Virus record (IMG/VR): IMGVR_UViG_3300008113_000015
Span: 1-64,000 of that record
Direction: 5' to 3' (one strand)
Length of the DNA stretch: 64,000 nt
Origin: a virus
In this document: positions 50,099 through 58,560 of the stretch, in pieces
Numbering within the stretch: position 1 is the stretch's first letter
How the letters are laid out: each line of letters opens with the position of its first letter
The notes under the pieces: generated by a model
Told to the model about the DNA's origin: nothing
Databases searched by the model: none
Seen by the model: only the letters and a program-made list of their open reading frames with translations
Program-made: the position numbers and the translations under genes

Positions 50099-50749
50099 AT
50101 GTCAGAACTTACTACAATTTTTACTCCCATTAGATATCTGGTCAGCAAACTGCATTTAAAAATGCCCTGGACCTACGAAGAAGTCGTTGCTGAACTTGAA
50201 ACAGAAGATTGGAAGCCGCATGGAGAAGTTGCTCCTGTAGGGCACAATCCATGGCCTGGAATGCGTTACAAAGTTCTACGCCCTCGTGAAGAAAACAAAA
50301 AGCTAGTAGCAATCAGCAGATATTTTAACAGTCTCAAATTCAAACAACAAGTAGTTGACTGGATGTATGACAATTATCCAGGCACCGACGTGGCCTGGGG
50401 CATGGACCGTGACACCATGTTTCGACAAAGTCAAACGCACATTGAGTTTACTCGTGACATGCCAGGCTTTGTCAACGCACTACACACAGACTATCGCAAA
50501 CTGATTGCCACTGGCATGGTCTACTTCAGCAATCACGACACTGAAGATCTCAGCAGTTATTTCTACAAATCAGAAAACCGAGATGAACCTGTGCGTATGA
50601 CCACTGAGTTTGGCGACGGTTGGTGGCACCAAAATGGTAATTACACCTGGCACGAAGGATGGAATCGTACTGATCAGGTGCGCTACAGTGGACTTCTAGG
50701 GCTTACTATATACACCAGCGACGCACCTGTTTGGCCAGGGCAGAATTAA
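50099..50749 (+). CDS. putative 2-oxoglutarate/Fe(II) oxygenase-like protein
   Basis: 216 residues from ATG 50099 (ATG 50090 adds three). HTDYRKLIATGMVYFSNHDT gives an HxD followed by a strand, GWWHQNGNYTWHEGWNRTDQVRYS the distal His and Arg, consistent with the double-stranded beta-helix fold. Substrate unknown. A single plus-strand gene ending in a four-base overlap with the helicase gene. Confidence 0.55.
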   Translation: MSELTTIFTPIRYLVSKLHLKMPWTYEEVVAELETEDWKPHGEVAPVGHNPWPGMRYKVLRPREENKKLVAISRYFNSLKFKQQVVDWMYDNYPGTDVAWGMDRDTMFRQSQTHIEFTRDMPGFVNALHTDYRKLIATGMVYFSNHDTEDLSSYFYKSENRDEPVRMTTEFGDGWWHQNGNYTWHEGWNRTDQVRYSGLLGLTIYTSDAPVWPGQN

Positions 50750-52200
50750 CCTGTTTTTATCTGTCCCAGTAACTGTTTGAGTTTGGCTGTTTGTACATCA
50801 GCGGTTACTTTAGGAACGTCACTTGAGTGAACCATTGGTTTTTCCCATGCGTGTGTGCCTGTGGGTTTCTCCCACTTAGTTGGCGAATCTTCCGATGGCG
50901 CTACTGTGCTTTTGGCCTTGATTGAATCCATGATACTGGGCTTTACTCCACCACGGAAATTGTCTTGTTCGTCGCCGCCTGCATCGGTAATACGCATAGT
51001 GTTAATATCGTATTCAAGATCGATTTTCTGTCCTACACCTGTTGAACTACGACTTTTCATACATTGAATCTGATACTTGCCTCGCTCTTTCATAGCCCGG
51101 CTCGTGAAAATACCAAATACATTGTCCGCTGTATTGATCTTACTAATACCACCACTAATATGACTGTGATCAAATTCAATCTCCTCCACAGCTGATCGAT
51201 TCAATTGCGATGCGGTCACAAGCAATATGCCCAGTTCTTTGGCCAAGTTACGCAGTTCTTCACTCACATACTTGTCTTTGACAAACAGATCGTTGGGACT
51301 GACTTTGGCGCTGACAGGCATCAACAAGTCCAAATAGTCAACCATCATGAAGTCAACTCGGTGTCCTGTTTTGATTTGATATTCTTTTAAGAATGCACGA
51401 ATGTCATTGATGTTGCTTTGTGCTGGCAATGCTTTGACTTGATAGCTACCTGCCTTCTTGCCTACCATTTTGACTTTAAGGGCTGCTGTTGATTTGTCTC
51501 GACGAATATCTTTAGTTGACATATCTGTCAACATAGCTGCCGTACGCAGACCAGTGAGTTCCTCACTGAGTTCTAGCGAAACATAAACACCATGCAAGCC
51601 CTGTTGTACCCAGTTCAGTGCAATGTTCATCATCACAAGACTCTTGCCTGATCCTGAGCCACCTGCAAAGATGTTGAGTTCGCCGCGACTAAACCCACCA
51701 TACAGCAGTCTATCCACTTGTGGCCAACCTGTTGATACTTGTCCGCCTGCATCAAAGTACTTGGTAAACATACCCTCAGGATCGGCCCAAAAATCTGTGC
51801 CAAGATCCTTGGTTAAAGAAATTTGTACTGCATCTTTAATCAATTTTTCTACAGGCTCAAACTCACCTTTTTCCAACAGATCTGCACTTTTAAGAATTGC
51901 ACGTTCAAGTTCTTGGCGCTTGGTAAACGCTTCAAACTCAGTCATAAACCAATCATAGTGTCCTTCATTCAAGTCAGGCACTGATTGTAATTTAATTCCT
52001 GTGGCCGCTGTGATCTGTGCACGATCAGGCAACGTGCTGTATTTGGCACTGTGTTCTTTGATAAACTCCGCTGCTCGGCGTATGCTTTTATCAAAGTTGT
52101 CTGGGTTATAAATGTTCTGCACACGCACATAGCTCTGTGCATCTTCCAACATCATTTCCAGGAACAGGCGCTGTACGTCAACTCCGTAGTCTTTTAACAA
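50746..52200 (-). CDS. DnaB-type replicative helicase (gp41-like)
   Basis: 484 residues with a TTG start at 52200 behind AAGGAAG. Walker A is GGSGSGKSL, Walker B MMVDYLDLL, both in RecA-fold spacing; an N-terminal helical domain contacts primase. Adjacent primase gene supports a primosome unit. The C-terminal tail is low-complexity. Confidence 0.93.
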   Translation of the reverse strand: MLKDYGVDVQRLFLEMMLEDAQSYVRVQNIYNPDNFDKSIRRAAEFIKEHSAKYSTLPDRAQITAATGIKLQSVPDLNEGHYDWFMTEFEAFTKRQELERAILKSADLLEKGEFEPVEKLIKDAVQISLTKDLGTDFWADPEGMFTKYFDAGGQVSTGWPQVDRLLYGGFSRGELNIFAGGSGSGKSLVMMNIALNWVQQGLHGVYVSLELSEELTGLRTAAMLTDMSTKDIRRDKSTAALKVKMVGKKAGSYQVKALPAQSNINDIRAFLKEYQIKTGHRVDFMMVDYLDLLMPVSAKVSPNDLFVKDKYVSEELRNLAKELGILLVTASQLNRSAVEEIEFDHSHISGGISKINTADNVFGIFTSRAMKERGKYQIQCMKSRSSTGVGQKIDLEYDINTMRITDAGGDEQDNFRGGVKPSIMDSIKAKSTVAPSEDSPTKWEKPTGTHAWEKPMVHSSDVPKVTADVQTAKLKQLLGQIKTG

Positions 52201-53161
52201 GTTGTTTCTTCCTTAATTCTATTTTGATTCTGCTGGTTTCTCTAGCTTGAAGTATAGTTAGCAAAGTTCCAAGTCGTCCATACTTCTTTACTGCATCATT
52301 TACATCTTTGCAATCTTCCCAGTTGGGTATGCTTACTGCCCAGCCCAGTTCTACGGCGCGGTCAATCAAGTCCAACCCTGCTTGGTCTTGGTCGGGCACC
52401 ACAGTGATTTCTCGTCCTAGACCACGGATCATTCTAGCCTGTGCATCACTGATTTCATTGTGCATGACTGCTAGGCCGCCAATACTGAGTGCATCAAATA
52501 TGCCTTCGGTCACAATCACATGTTGCCAGTCTGGATGCTGTAAGTCAGTGCCGAACACATACCCTGGCTGCACATCAGAAATAAATTTAGGAATCTTGTT
52601 GTCAATAAATCTTGAAGTGTAGCCTACAATTTTGTTTTCGTGTGTGAACGGCACAATTACACAAGGTCTGGTCCAGTGAACTCCATCGGTGCGGATAGGA
52701 GTCATCATGGGAAAGTCTTCAGGTACACGTCGATCACGAATGTAGTCCCAGTACCTAGGATGTTCCTGTGTGATCAATTCACTGCCCGGTGGCAGCTCAC
52801 GTTCTTCAAAATCAATGCCTTGTAATACACTGAACACACGTTGTCGGTCTTCTACAATGCCGTAGATACTACGATGGCGTAAACTTTCCAAGTTAGCCAG
52901 TTCAATATCTCGTTCAGGCACACCCAGCCAACTCAAGAGCCTACGGGCCTTGAAGCTCACAGAGCGGCCAAGGATAAAGCTGGCGGTGTAGCCGCAATTG
53001 AAACAGTGATAGCTCCAGCCTTGTTCGTTTGTTTTGATTCCGCCTCGTTGACGTCGGTCTGGGCTGTTGCCGTTGTGATGACAACATGGAGCGTTGAAAC
53101 TGACCCACCCACTGGGACTGGCTTTGCGTTTTGCAGGTAGGTATTGAACAATATCAAGCAT
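52178..53161 (-). CDS. DnaG/gp61-type primase
   Basis: 327 residues. N-terminal zinc site (CCHHNG...CFNCGY), then TOPRIM motifs: VTEGIFDAL (Glu) and VVPDQDQAG (DxD). Makes RNA primers for lagging-strand synthesis with the helicase just downstream. The ATG stands six bases after TATAAT with no ribosome site, so the mRNA is probably leaderless. Confidence 0.92.
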   Translation of the reverse strand: MLDIVQYLPAKRKASPSGWVSFNAPCCHHNGNSPDRRQRGGIKTNEQGWSYHCFNCGYTASFILGRSVSFKARRLLSWLGVPERDIELANLESLRHRSIYGIVEDRQRVFSVLQGIDFEERELPPGSELITQEHPRYWDYIRDRRVPEDFPMMTPIRTDGVHWTRPCVIVPFTHENKIVGYTSRFIDNKIPKFISDVQPGYVFGTDLQHPDWQHVIVTEGIFDALSIGGLAVMHNEISDAQARMIRGLGREITVVPDQDQAGLDLIDRAVELGWAVSIPNWEDCKDVNDAVKKYGRLGTLLTILQARETSRIKIELRKKQLVKRLRS

Positions 53162-53167
53162 CTGCTT

Positions 53168-53173
53168 ATTATA
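53168..53173 (-). promoter_or_regulatory. -10 box of primase promoter (TGCTATAAT)
   Basis: Extended -10 on the minus strand; six bases to the primase ATG. The -35 region at 17 bp is weak (TGTACC). Confidence 0.6.
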
Positions 53174-53185
53174 GCAGAGTTTGTA

Positions 53186-54256
53186 TCAACGGTACATCAA
53201 ATTGGTCACTGTACCATTGTTAATGATAACATTGGCCATGAGCGTGTTACCAAAAGTAATAGGCAGATATCCAGAGCCGCCATCGATCACAGTTATTGGC
53301 CCACAGGTGCCATCGCTGGCCAAACTAGCCACAGCCCGTGCGCCGGCACCGTTGCCTACAATAACAACATTGGGCGGAGCAACATAGTTGCTGCCTGGGT
53401 TGTTGAGAGTAATTCCTGTGACTACTCCGTTGACCACTGTGGCACTGGCCTGCGCACCCCATCCCTGACTTTGGTTAAACGACAAACGAAGCAAGGGGTG
53501 GAACCCTGCTACATTAAGATAGACTGTACTGGTCTCGTCAAAATACTGTGTAGAATCTGTAACGTTGTACCAGGGCGACTCGTAGTCTTCGGCTGCTTGC
53601 GCTTTGATTGTTCCTGTGAAATGGGTGAGTTCCATTTTAAACGTGGTCAAACTAGCACCCAAGGTAGGTATATGACTGCTGTAAAACTCAGTCTGTTGCA
53701 AATAATTCAATGGTTGCGGAGTCAGTGCCCAGTCTGGCCAACCCGAAGGTGGATTTGCTGGCCAGGAAGTAGGACCATAGATAGTGGGTATGGTCAAATT
53801 TACACTGTCTTGAAACTGCGGAAACACTGAGTCCACAATGTTGGCATCGCCGCGGGCACCTGAATTGTCATCTACAAACACAGCCTGTACATAGTTTCCA
53901 GCTGATCGTTGGATGCTGTAACTGGCCGGTTGTGCCAGCAGGTTAATAGTATCGGTAGTGTTTAACACTACTTTGACACGTCCAGTGCTGGCACTGAGTA
54001 CTTCCATGTCCTTGGACAGCAACAGTTCATTGCCGTTTTGACCGATTAGACGGAATACAAAATTGCTGCCAGTGATGTTTACTGGCTTTTGATCTTGATT
54101 GATGAATTCAAACAAAAGCACGTTGTCCACGCCCTTGTTTATGGTTAAATATTTTGCGTACACTGGGTCATACCTCACAGTAAAGTAACCACCACTGGTG
54201 TCAACTAACAAAACTCTGGTTATCTGCTGGTATAAGTAAACGGTGGTTGAATACAT
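53186..54256 (-). CDS. virion structural protein
   Basis: 356 residues from ATG 54256. Beta-rich with GSNYVAPPNVVIVGNGAGAR and GGSGYLPITFG, repeat motifs of tail/fibre-type structural proteins of aquatic myoviruses; the N-terminal half (FVFRLIGQNGNELLLSKDME) resembles a domain also found in such proteins. Late box CATAAATA at 54273-54280. The upstream in-frame extension is rejected as it covers the divergent gene. Confidence 0.7.
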   Translation of the reverse strand: MYSTTVYLYQQITRVLLVDTSGGYFTVRYDPVYAKYLTINKGVDNVLLFEFINQDQKPVNITGSNFVFRLIGQNGNELLLSKDMEVLSASTGRVKVVLNTTDTINLLAQPASYSIQRSAGNYVQAVFVDDNSGARGDANIVDSVFPQFQDSVNLTIPTIYGPTSWPANPPSGWPDWALTPQPLNYLQQTEFYSSHIPTLGASLTTFKMELTHFTGTIKAQAAEDYESPWYNVTDSTQYFDETSTVYLNVAGFHPLLRLSFNQSQGWGAQASATVVNGVVTGITLNNPGSNYVAPPNVVIVGNGAGARAVASLASDGTCGPITVIDGGSGYLPITFGNTLMANVIINNGTVTNLMYR

Positions 54257-54272
54257 GGTGATCCTCAAATAA

Positions 54273-54280
54273 TATTTATG
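54273..54280 (-). promoter_or_regulatory. late promoter box CATAAATA
   Basis: 17 bases before ATG 54256, overlapping the ATG (54278) of the divergent plus-strand gene. Confidence 0.55.
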
Positions 54281-54655
54281 GGCAGTGATATCTTTGCAAA
54301 ATTGGCTGAAAAATACCCTTTCATAACGCTGTGCGTCTATGCTAACAACGAATACGTAGGGGTAGTACAAAACAGAGACGACTCTGTTACAACAATCTAC
54401 GACTTTGGGGCTATTGTTAGCCAGCAAGACAAGATGATGTTTCTAGATTTAGCTACTACTTGGTGGTGGGAAAGCAATCGTAGTATACCCATAAACATAT
54501 TCTTACGCGGAGATTGGGACAGATTCCGACATACCCTACGCACATTCAGTAACAAAGATTTAGAAATTATTCACGGACCTGTTTGCAGTCTCAGCGATAT
54601 TACCCGTAAAAAGGTCAAACGCAAGAGTATTACCCTGGTCAAACGTCTTGGTTGA
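54278..54655 (+). CDS. conserved aquatic-phage protein
   Basis: 125 residues. SDIFAKLAEKYPFITLCVYA, TTWWWESNRSIPINIFLRGD and KKVKRKSITLVKRL are motifs of a family in aquatic T4-like phages; function unknown. The start overlaps the late promoter of the divergent gene; the end overlaps the convergent DnaE-like gene by 17 bases. Confidence 0.7.
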   Translation: MGSDIFAKLAEKYPFITLCVYANNEYVGVVQNRDDSVTTIYDFGAIVSQQDKMMFLDLATTWWWESNRSIPINIFLRGDWDRFRHTLRTFSNKDLEIIHGPVCSLSDITRKKVKRKSITLVKRLG

Positions 54656-55199
54656 GAAGATTCATATGCAGTGCTACCAAGGCTGCGTAACTGATCGCAT
54701 GTGCCTTTTTGAATGTGTATCCCCGACTAGTATCTCCATCCCACACTGACGCAAACACTTCTGCCCAGGGTTGCCGTTGTAGGTGTGCTTTACCTGGACG
54801 AATAATTGATATAAAAGCAGCCAGTCTTGGTATGCTGTCTGGCTTCATTTCTTTTAACAAATCATAGTAATTGCCCACGTGCGCCAACTGGCCGACCCAG
54901 TGCGCATCAGTCCACAGTCGACTCCAAGGAGGAGTTGCTGCCAACATAGCTTCATAGTGTTCAGGACTCTGAATCAAGCTGTACACACTCATGTTCAGGA
55001 AGTCCAGCTTGAAGTAGCCACGTTGTTCTGCTGTTTCATAATCAATGGCCGCACACTGGTTCACCGGATCTTGCGGAATGTCAGTGACATACACTCCCGA
55101 ATTGTGCCGTCGCCCATCGCTTTGTCGTGCGGCTGTGTGCTGAATCAAATTCAGCACAGCATTTCGGTCAGCAAAGTCCAAGTCAATATCTGCGCTCAT
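54639..55199 (-). CDS. miniature DnaE (Pol III alpha)-like protein
   Basis: 186 residues that follow the order of DnaE palm/finger motifs: ADIDLDF (D6, D8; E. coli DFDVDF), HNSGVYVTD (HAGGVVIAP), FKLDFLNM (D66; KFDFLGL), PDSIPRLAAFISIIRPG (RPG loop) and GYTFKKAHAISYAALVA (GYGFNKSHSAAYALVS). All three catalytic Asp positions remain, but the spacing is greatly shortened and the PHP, thumb and beta-binding domains are missing. Could be a remnant, a decoy or a new nucleotidyltransferase. Confidence 0.7.
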   Translation of the reverse strand: MSADIDLDFADRNAVLNLIQHTAARQSDGRRHNSGVYVTDIPQDPVNQCAAIDYETAEQRGYFKLDFLNMSVYSLIQSPEHYEAMLAATPPWSRLWTDAHWVGQLAHVGNYYDLLKEMKPDSIPRLAAFISIIRPGKAHLQRQPWAEVFASVWDGDTSRGYTFKKAHAISYAALVALHMNLLNQDV

Positions 55200-55543
55200 T
55201 TTGTATCACACAATGCCATGGCTATCTTTAGTGCATCTTCGGCTCGATCACGTGCCAGCAAAGCATCTGCTACCGTGGGGTGTGTTCGAGCTAACGCTTG
55301 CATACGCTCTTCCTCGACCATTTTAGTTTGTGCCCATTGTATAATTTCTCTAGTCTCGTTGTCTAGCTCAATTTGCGGATAACTAGATGTCATGGGCAAC
55401 CATGAGCTGCCATCATACACTTCAATATTGTTACCGTTGTACCGTACCATGCCGGCACTGGGTCGACTCATGTCTACGTAAGGTGAATTGTACACATTGC
55501 CTGCAATGTGTATTCCTTGTCCGCCTGTGATATTTCTAATCAT
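55196..55543 (-). CDS. fibre-associated small structural protein
   Basis: 115 residues. SAGMVRYNGNNIEVYDGSSW is a fibre-tip motif common in phage fibres and attachment proteins; the C-terminal half is a helical region (EIIQWAQTKMVEEERMQALA). Overlaps the DnaE-like gene by ATGA. Possibly a short fibre or chaperone. Confidence 0.65.
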   Translation of the reverse strand: MIRNITGGQGIHIAGNVYNSPYVDMSRPSAGMVRYNGNNIEVYDGSSWLPMTSSYPQIELDNETREIIQWAQTKMVEEERMQALARTHPTVADALLARDRAEDALKIAMALCDTK

Positions 55544-55544
55544 A

Positions 55545-56231
55545 TTACCATCCTGCTTGAGTTAGTATTTCTTGAGCATACAGTTTATCTTTGGGGTGCT
55601 CTTTGAATTTCTTTTGCCATACATCAGAATTGATATAGGGCCATACTATTGCCAGTTGTTCTGTGTTGAGCTCACCTAGAAATTTCTGACCAGACTCAGA
55701 ATTATAAATGGCCCACGGACTGACACGACCGCTTGTTATTGCATAACATATAGCATTGGAATTGCCATAACGCAAACAGTCATGTGCTGGATGCCCTGTT
55801 TTCTCGTTCCAGTCCATGCTGTATTCTATTGATCTAGCTAGCGCATCGTCCACTGCTTCAGTTGGCAAGTAATACTGAAGATACTCTGTGTAGATCTGAT
55901 CGCTGCACCAGCGGTCAATCTTTTTGTTTTGTTTTAATAACCAGTCCATAAAACGCGGCGGGTTGATTACTCGTGTATCTACACAGTAGCGTCCAAATTT
56001 TACAAAGGCCTTGTAATAAGCACTGTCAGCAAAGTCATCGAATGTCTTGGCTGCCGAAGGTTGTAGTGTACGATAAAATAGTAAAAATGCATGGAGGCCT
56101 AATTGAACTCCACGCTCGCTCTTTTCTAATCTACGTCTCTTGCGTTCACACATGTGCACCAGTACACTGCTTTCGCGTACAAATGTCTTGTTACAAAACT
56201 CGCAGACAAATTTATTTTGTGTCTGTTCCAT
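55545..56231 (-). CDS. zinc-finger protein (C2HC) conserved in aquatic phages
   Basis: 228 residues from ATG 56231 (ATG 56249 adds six). FVCEFCNKTFVRESSVLVHM followed by CERKRRR forms a C-x2-C-x12-H-x-C zinc finger. The rest is helical and has no known domain. The start overlaps the clamp-loader-like gene, so coupling is likely. May bind nucleic acid near replication proteins. Confidence 0.65.
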   Translation of the reverse strand: MEQTQNKFVCEFCNKTFVRESSVLVHMCERKRRRLEKSERGVQLGLHAFLLFYRTLQPSAAKTFDDFADSAYYKAFVKFGRYCVDTRVINPPRFMDWLLKQNKKIDRWCSDQIYTEYLQYYLPTEAVDDALARSIEYSMDWNEKTGHPAHDCLRYGNSNAICYAITSGRVSPWAIYNSESGQKFLGELNTEQLAIVWPYINSDVWQKKFKEHPKDKLYAQEILTQAGW

Positions 56232-56661
56232 GCTTGCGCAAATACTCATCTAATTCTTTTTTGGTTGTAATGGTAGCCAATAGATCTAGTTCGTCACTTT
56301 TGTAATTCGGGAATAGTTCAGCCAGTTGTTTACGAACAGCACCACTACCTTCTTTCTTTTTAGGCGAGATCCAATTGTGTTTGAACGCACCCATGTCAGG
56401 ACTCACTGTGGTGGCCATGAGCCATTGCAATTTTTTATGGCGTGTGGAGTTGAAACTAAAAAAGTGTTTGTTCAGTCTTTCGTTGGTTGAAATCACATAG
56501 AACTCCTGTAAGTCACGCGATCCTTCCACGCAACTTCCCCAACGGATCATCAGGAACGGAGCAAACTTTTTGCGTTCTTCATCTGTAAGCTCGTCGTAGA
56601 AGTCTCGATTCTTGCGATCAAATTGTCGCATCTCGTTGGCAATGTTTAGTTTGTCACTCAT
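56212..56661 (-). CDS. possible clamp-loader small subunit (gp62-like)
   Basis: 149 residues. APFLMIRWGSCVEGSRDLQE, LNKHFFSF and LQWLMATTVSPDMG resemble the phage clamp-loader A (gp62-like) pattern, in which a conserved FxxNR-type loop and LxxP region follow a helical head. The sequence is divergent and the call is tentative. Overlaps the small gene upstream by ATGA. No gp44 or gp45 lies in the window. Confidence 0.45.
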   Translation of the reverse strand: MSDKLNIANEMRQFDRKNRDFYDELTDEERKKFAPFLMIRWGSCVEGSRDLQEFYVISTNERLNKHFFSFNSTRHKKLQWLMATTVSPDMGAFKHNWISPKKKEGSGAVRKQLAELFPNYKSDELDLLATITTKKELDEYLRKHGTDTK

Positions 56662-56903
56662 GGGGTTTTCTTTAAATTATACAACACAAACAACTGATCC
56701 AGCAACTCACGCATAGCCGGATCTGTTTCGCACATGGTCAGAACATGGTTTATTTCGCTGCGATATCCTCGCATGGCTAGGCCTGAATCGTTGTTGTCGG
56801 CCCACCCTACCATTCGTCGCTTGGTTTCGCCAAACTTACGAGCATAGATTCGATTGTCCACTCGCTCGTAGATGTAAGTTGCACCAGGAGTTAGATTGCC
56901 CAT
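56658..56903 (-). CDS. small conserved-type phage protein
   Basis: 81 residues. ATYIYERVDNRIYARKFGET is a recurring motif of small aquatic-phage proteins; function unknown. Overlaps the cupin gene by one base (shared A of TAATG-type junction). Confidence 0.6.
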   Translation of the reverse strand: MGNLTPGATYIYERVDNRIYARKFGETKRRMVGWADNNDSGLAMRGYRSEINHVLTMCETDPAMRELLDQLFVLYNLKKTP

Positions 56904-57238
56904 TAGTGATTCCGTTTGCCATCAAACACACAGTTGAATATCAAGTTCTGTTCGCCGTCGTTGATTACTCTATGAAATGCGCCATCGGGAATCAGGATAA
57001 TGTCGCCGGCATTGACTCTGAACTTTTGTTCATTTACTATCATCATACCTGTGCCTTTTACAAAGAAGTAAACTTCTTCTTGTCCCTCATGACTATGGCC
57101 ACGTGTGGCCTGTCCTCGATACAGTTTGGTTGAACTCAGCACAAGATTGTTCAAGGTCTTGTTGTCTTTCAACAAGTAGGTTTCGTTGTCTTTGACTATT
57201 TCTCCACCAACGTCGTTCACAGTATATTTCAAGTTCAT
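56903..57238 (-). CDS. cupin-domain protein
   Basis: 111 residues, single cupin_2 fold. GHSHEGQEEVYFFVKGTG supplies motif 1 (two His and a Glu) and GDIILIPDGAFHRVINDG motif 2. Could bind a metal and act as a sugar isomerase or dioxygenase; ligand unknown. Confidence 0.8.
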   Translation of the reverse strand: MNLKYTVNDVGGEIVKDNETYLLKDNKTLNNLVLSSTKLYRGQATRGHSHEGQEEVYFFVKGTGMMIVNEQKFRVNAGDIILIPDGAFHRVINDGEQNLIFNCVFDGKRNH

Positions 57239-57242
57239 AAGA

Positions 57243-57743
57243 TCACCATGCTTTGTTGTAGTCTACAATTTCGCAGTTGCGACTGACGTCTTTGACAAAG
57301 TAAACGCATTCAGGATTGTCGCCGTCAGTAATTGGCACCGCTAACAATTGTCCATTTTTTAACTTTGGTGCATACCAAGACACTTCGTGATAGACATCTA
57401 AGATTTCAATGTCAGGAAAACTAGGTCTAAAACTACTAAGTGGGTTGAATTGGAATACCTTGAACCCACGGTCATTGATTGAAGTTAATGGTAACACTTC
57501 AAGATCACCCATGTCGGGTTCTCCTATCAGGACCTGCCAGTCCATGGGCATACGAATAGTATGTTCTCCAATGCGTAACACCAGAGCTGGCGAATTAAAA
57601 CTTTCTAAAAATATTAGAGGAATAAAATAATAGTCTGGTTCAGCAGGATTAGAGTTGTCTAATATGCTGAAACGCATGTCGTCTATTTCTTCAGGAAGAT
57701 GATCTAGATCGTAGGTTTGATTGTCAAGTGTAAGAATTCTCAT
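57243..57743 (-). CDS. conserved aquatic-phage protein
   Basis: 166 residues. FIPLIFLESFNSPALVLRIG, MPMDWQVLIGEPDMGDLEVL and LTSINDRGFKVFQFNPLSSF are long conserved-looking motifs of a family in aquatic T4-like phages with no known function. The ATG is six bases after TAAAAT (promoter 57750-57778), with no ribosome site, so leaderless. Confidence 0.7.
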   Translation of the reverse strand: MRILTLDNQTYDLDHLPEEIDDMRFSILDNSNPAEPDYYFIPLIFLESFNSPALVLRIGEHTIRMPMDWQVLIGEPDMGDLEVLPLTSINDRGFKVFQFNPLSSFRPSFPDIEILDVYHEVSWYAPKLKNGQLLAVPITDGDNPECVYFVKDVSRNCEIVDYNKAW

Positions 57744-57749
57744 ATCATT

Positions 57750-57778
57750 ATTTTACAGGTTCCTATACATAAAGTCAA
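57750..57778 (-). promoter_or_regulatory. sigma70-type promoter abutting start codon
   Basis: Minus strand TTGACT, 17 bp, TAAAAT; ATG 57743 six bases on. Confidence 0.75.
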
Positions 57779-57792
57779 CTATATAGTATAGT

Positions 57793-58560
57793 ATGATTAC
57801 CAAAACATCAATTTATTATCAAGAAGATCTTGCACCAGCATTTGAATTGTCACCGTTTTTATCGCATGGCACCTGCACAGTATGCAACAAAAACACAGAG
57901 TTTGCAATTGACTCTGATTATCCTGACTTGTTTATGACCTACCGGGAAAGTGCTAGATGTGTGCAATGCAATCTAATAGCCAGACAACGTGTGGTCATGA
58001 CTGCTGTAAAACTTTTTGCTCAGCCTGGAAATGTTGTTTACTTACAAGAACAAGTGACCAGCAGCTATGAATGGGCGGTAAAAAATCTCACTGAGTGTAC
58101 TGTAATTGGCAGCGAGTATGTGCCCAATGGCGGTCCGCCTGACATACGCCACGAGAATGTCGAAAGTTTGTCATTTGCTGATGCTAGCACGGATATTATT
58201 GTGAGTCAAGATGTATTCGAACATGTGGCCAATCCCTGGCAAGGGTTTGCTGAATGTTATAGAGTGCTTATTCCTGGTGGCCGTATGTTTATGACCATTC
58301 CCTTTGCCGGCGATCCTGCTCATCTTACTGTTGATCGTGTGAAACAAGGACTACCTGATCGTTATCACGGCAATCCACTCAACGACCAAGGTAGTCTAGT
58401 GTATTCAGATTTTGGCTGGGATCTAGTGAGACGACTAAAAAAAATCGGCTTTGCAGTAGAAATGTCTGTGTATCGTTGTAGTGAACTGGGCTGGGCTAGT
58501 CCTATACTGCTGTTCGAGTTGATCAAGCCAGTTTCATCCAATCCAGTCGTTCCTGTGTGA
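57793..58560 (+). CDS. SAM-dependent methyltransferase (type 11) with zinc-knuckle head
   Basis: 255 residues. Methyltransferase_11 pattern: DASTDIIVSQDVFEHVANPW and ECYRVLIPGGRMFMTIPF. The glycine-rich motif I is not obvious. Two CxxC pairs in the head (CTVC, CVQC) may bind zinc. Usual role is sugar or small-molecule methylation. Starts after TATAGTATAGT with no ribosome site; overlaps UvsW convergently by 38 bases. Confidence 0.8.
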   Translation: MITKTSIYYQEDLAPAFELSPFLSHGTCTVCNKNTEFAIDSDYPDLFMTYRESARCVQCNLIARQRVVMTAVKLFAQPGNVVYLQEQVTSSYEWAVKNLTECTVIGSEYVPNGGPPDIRHENVESLSFADASTDIIVSQDVFEHVANPWQGFAECYRVLIPGGRMFMTIPFAGDPAHLTVDRVKQGLPDRYHGNPLNDQGSLVYSDFGWDLVRRLKKIGFAVEMSVYRCSELGWASPILLFELIKPVSSNPVVPV

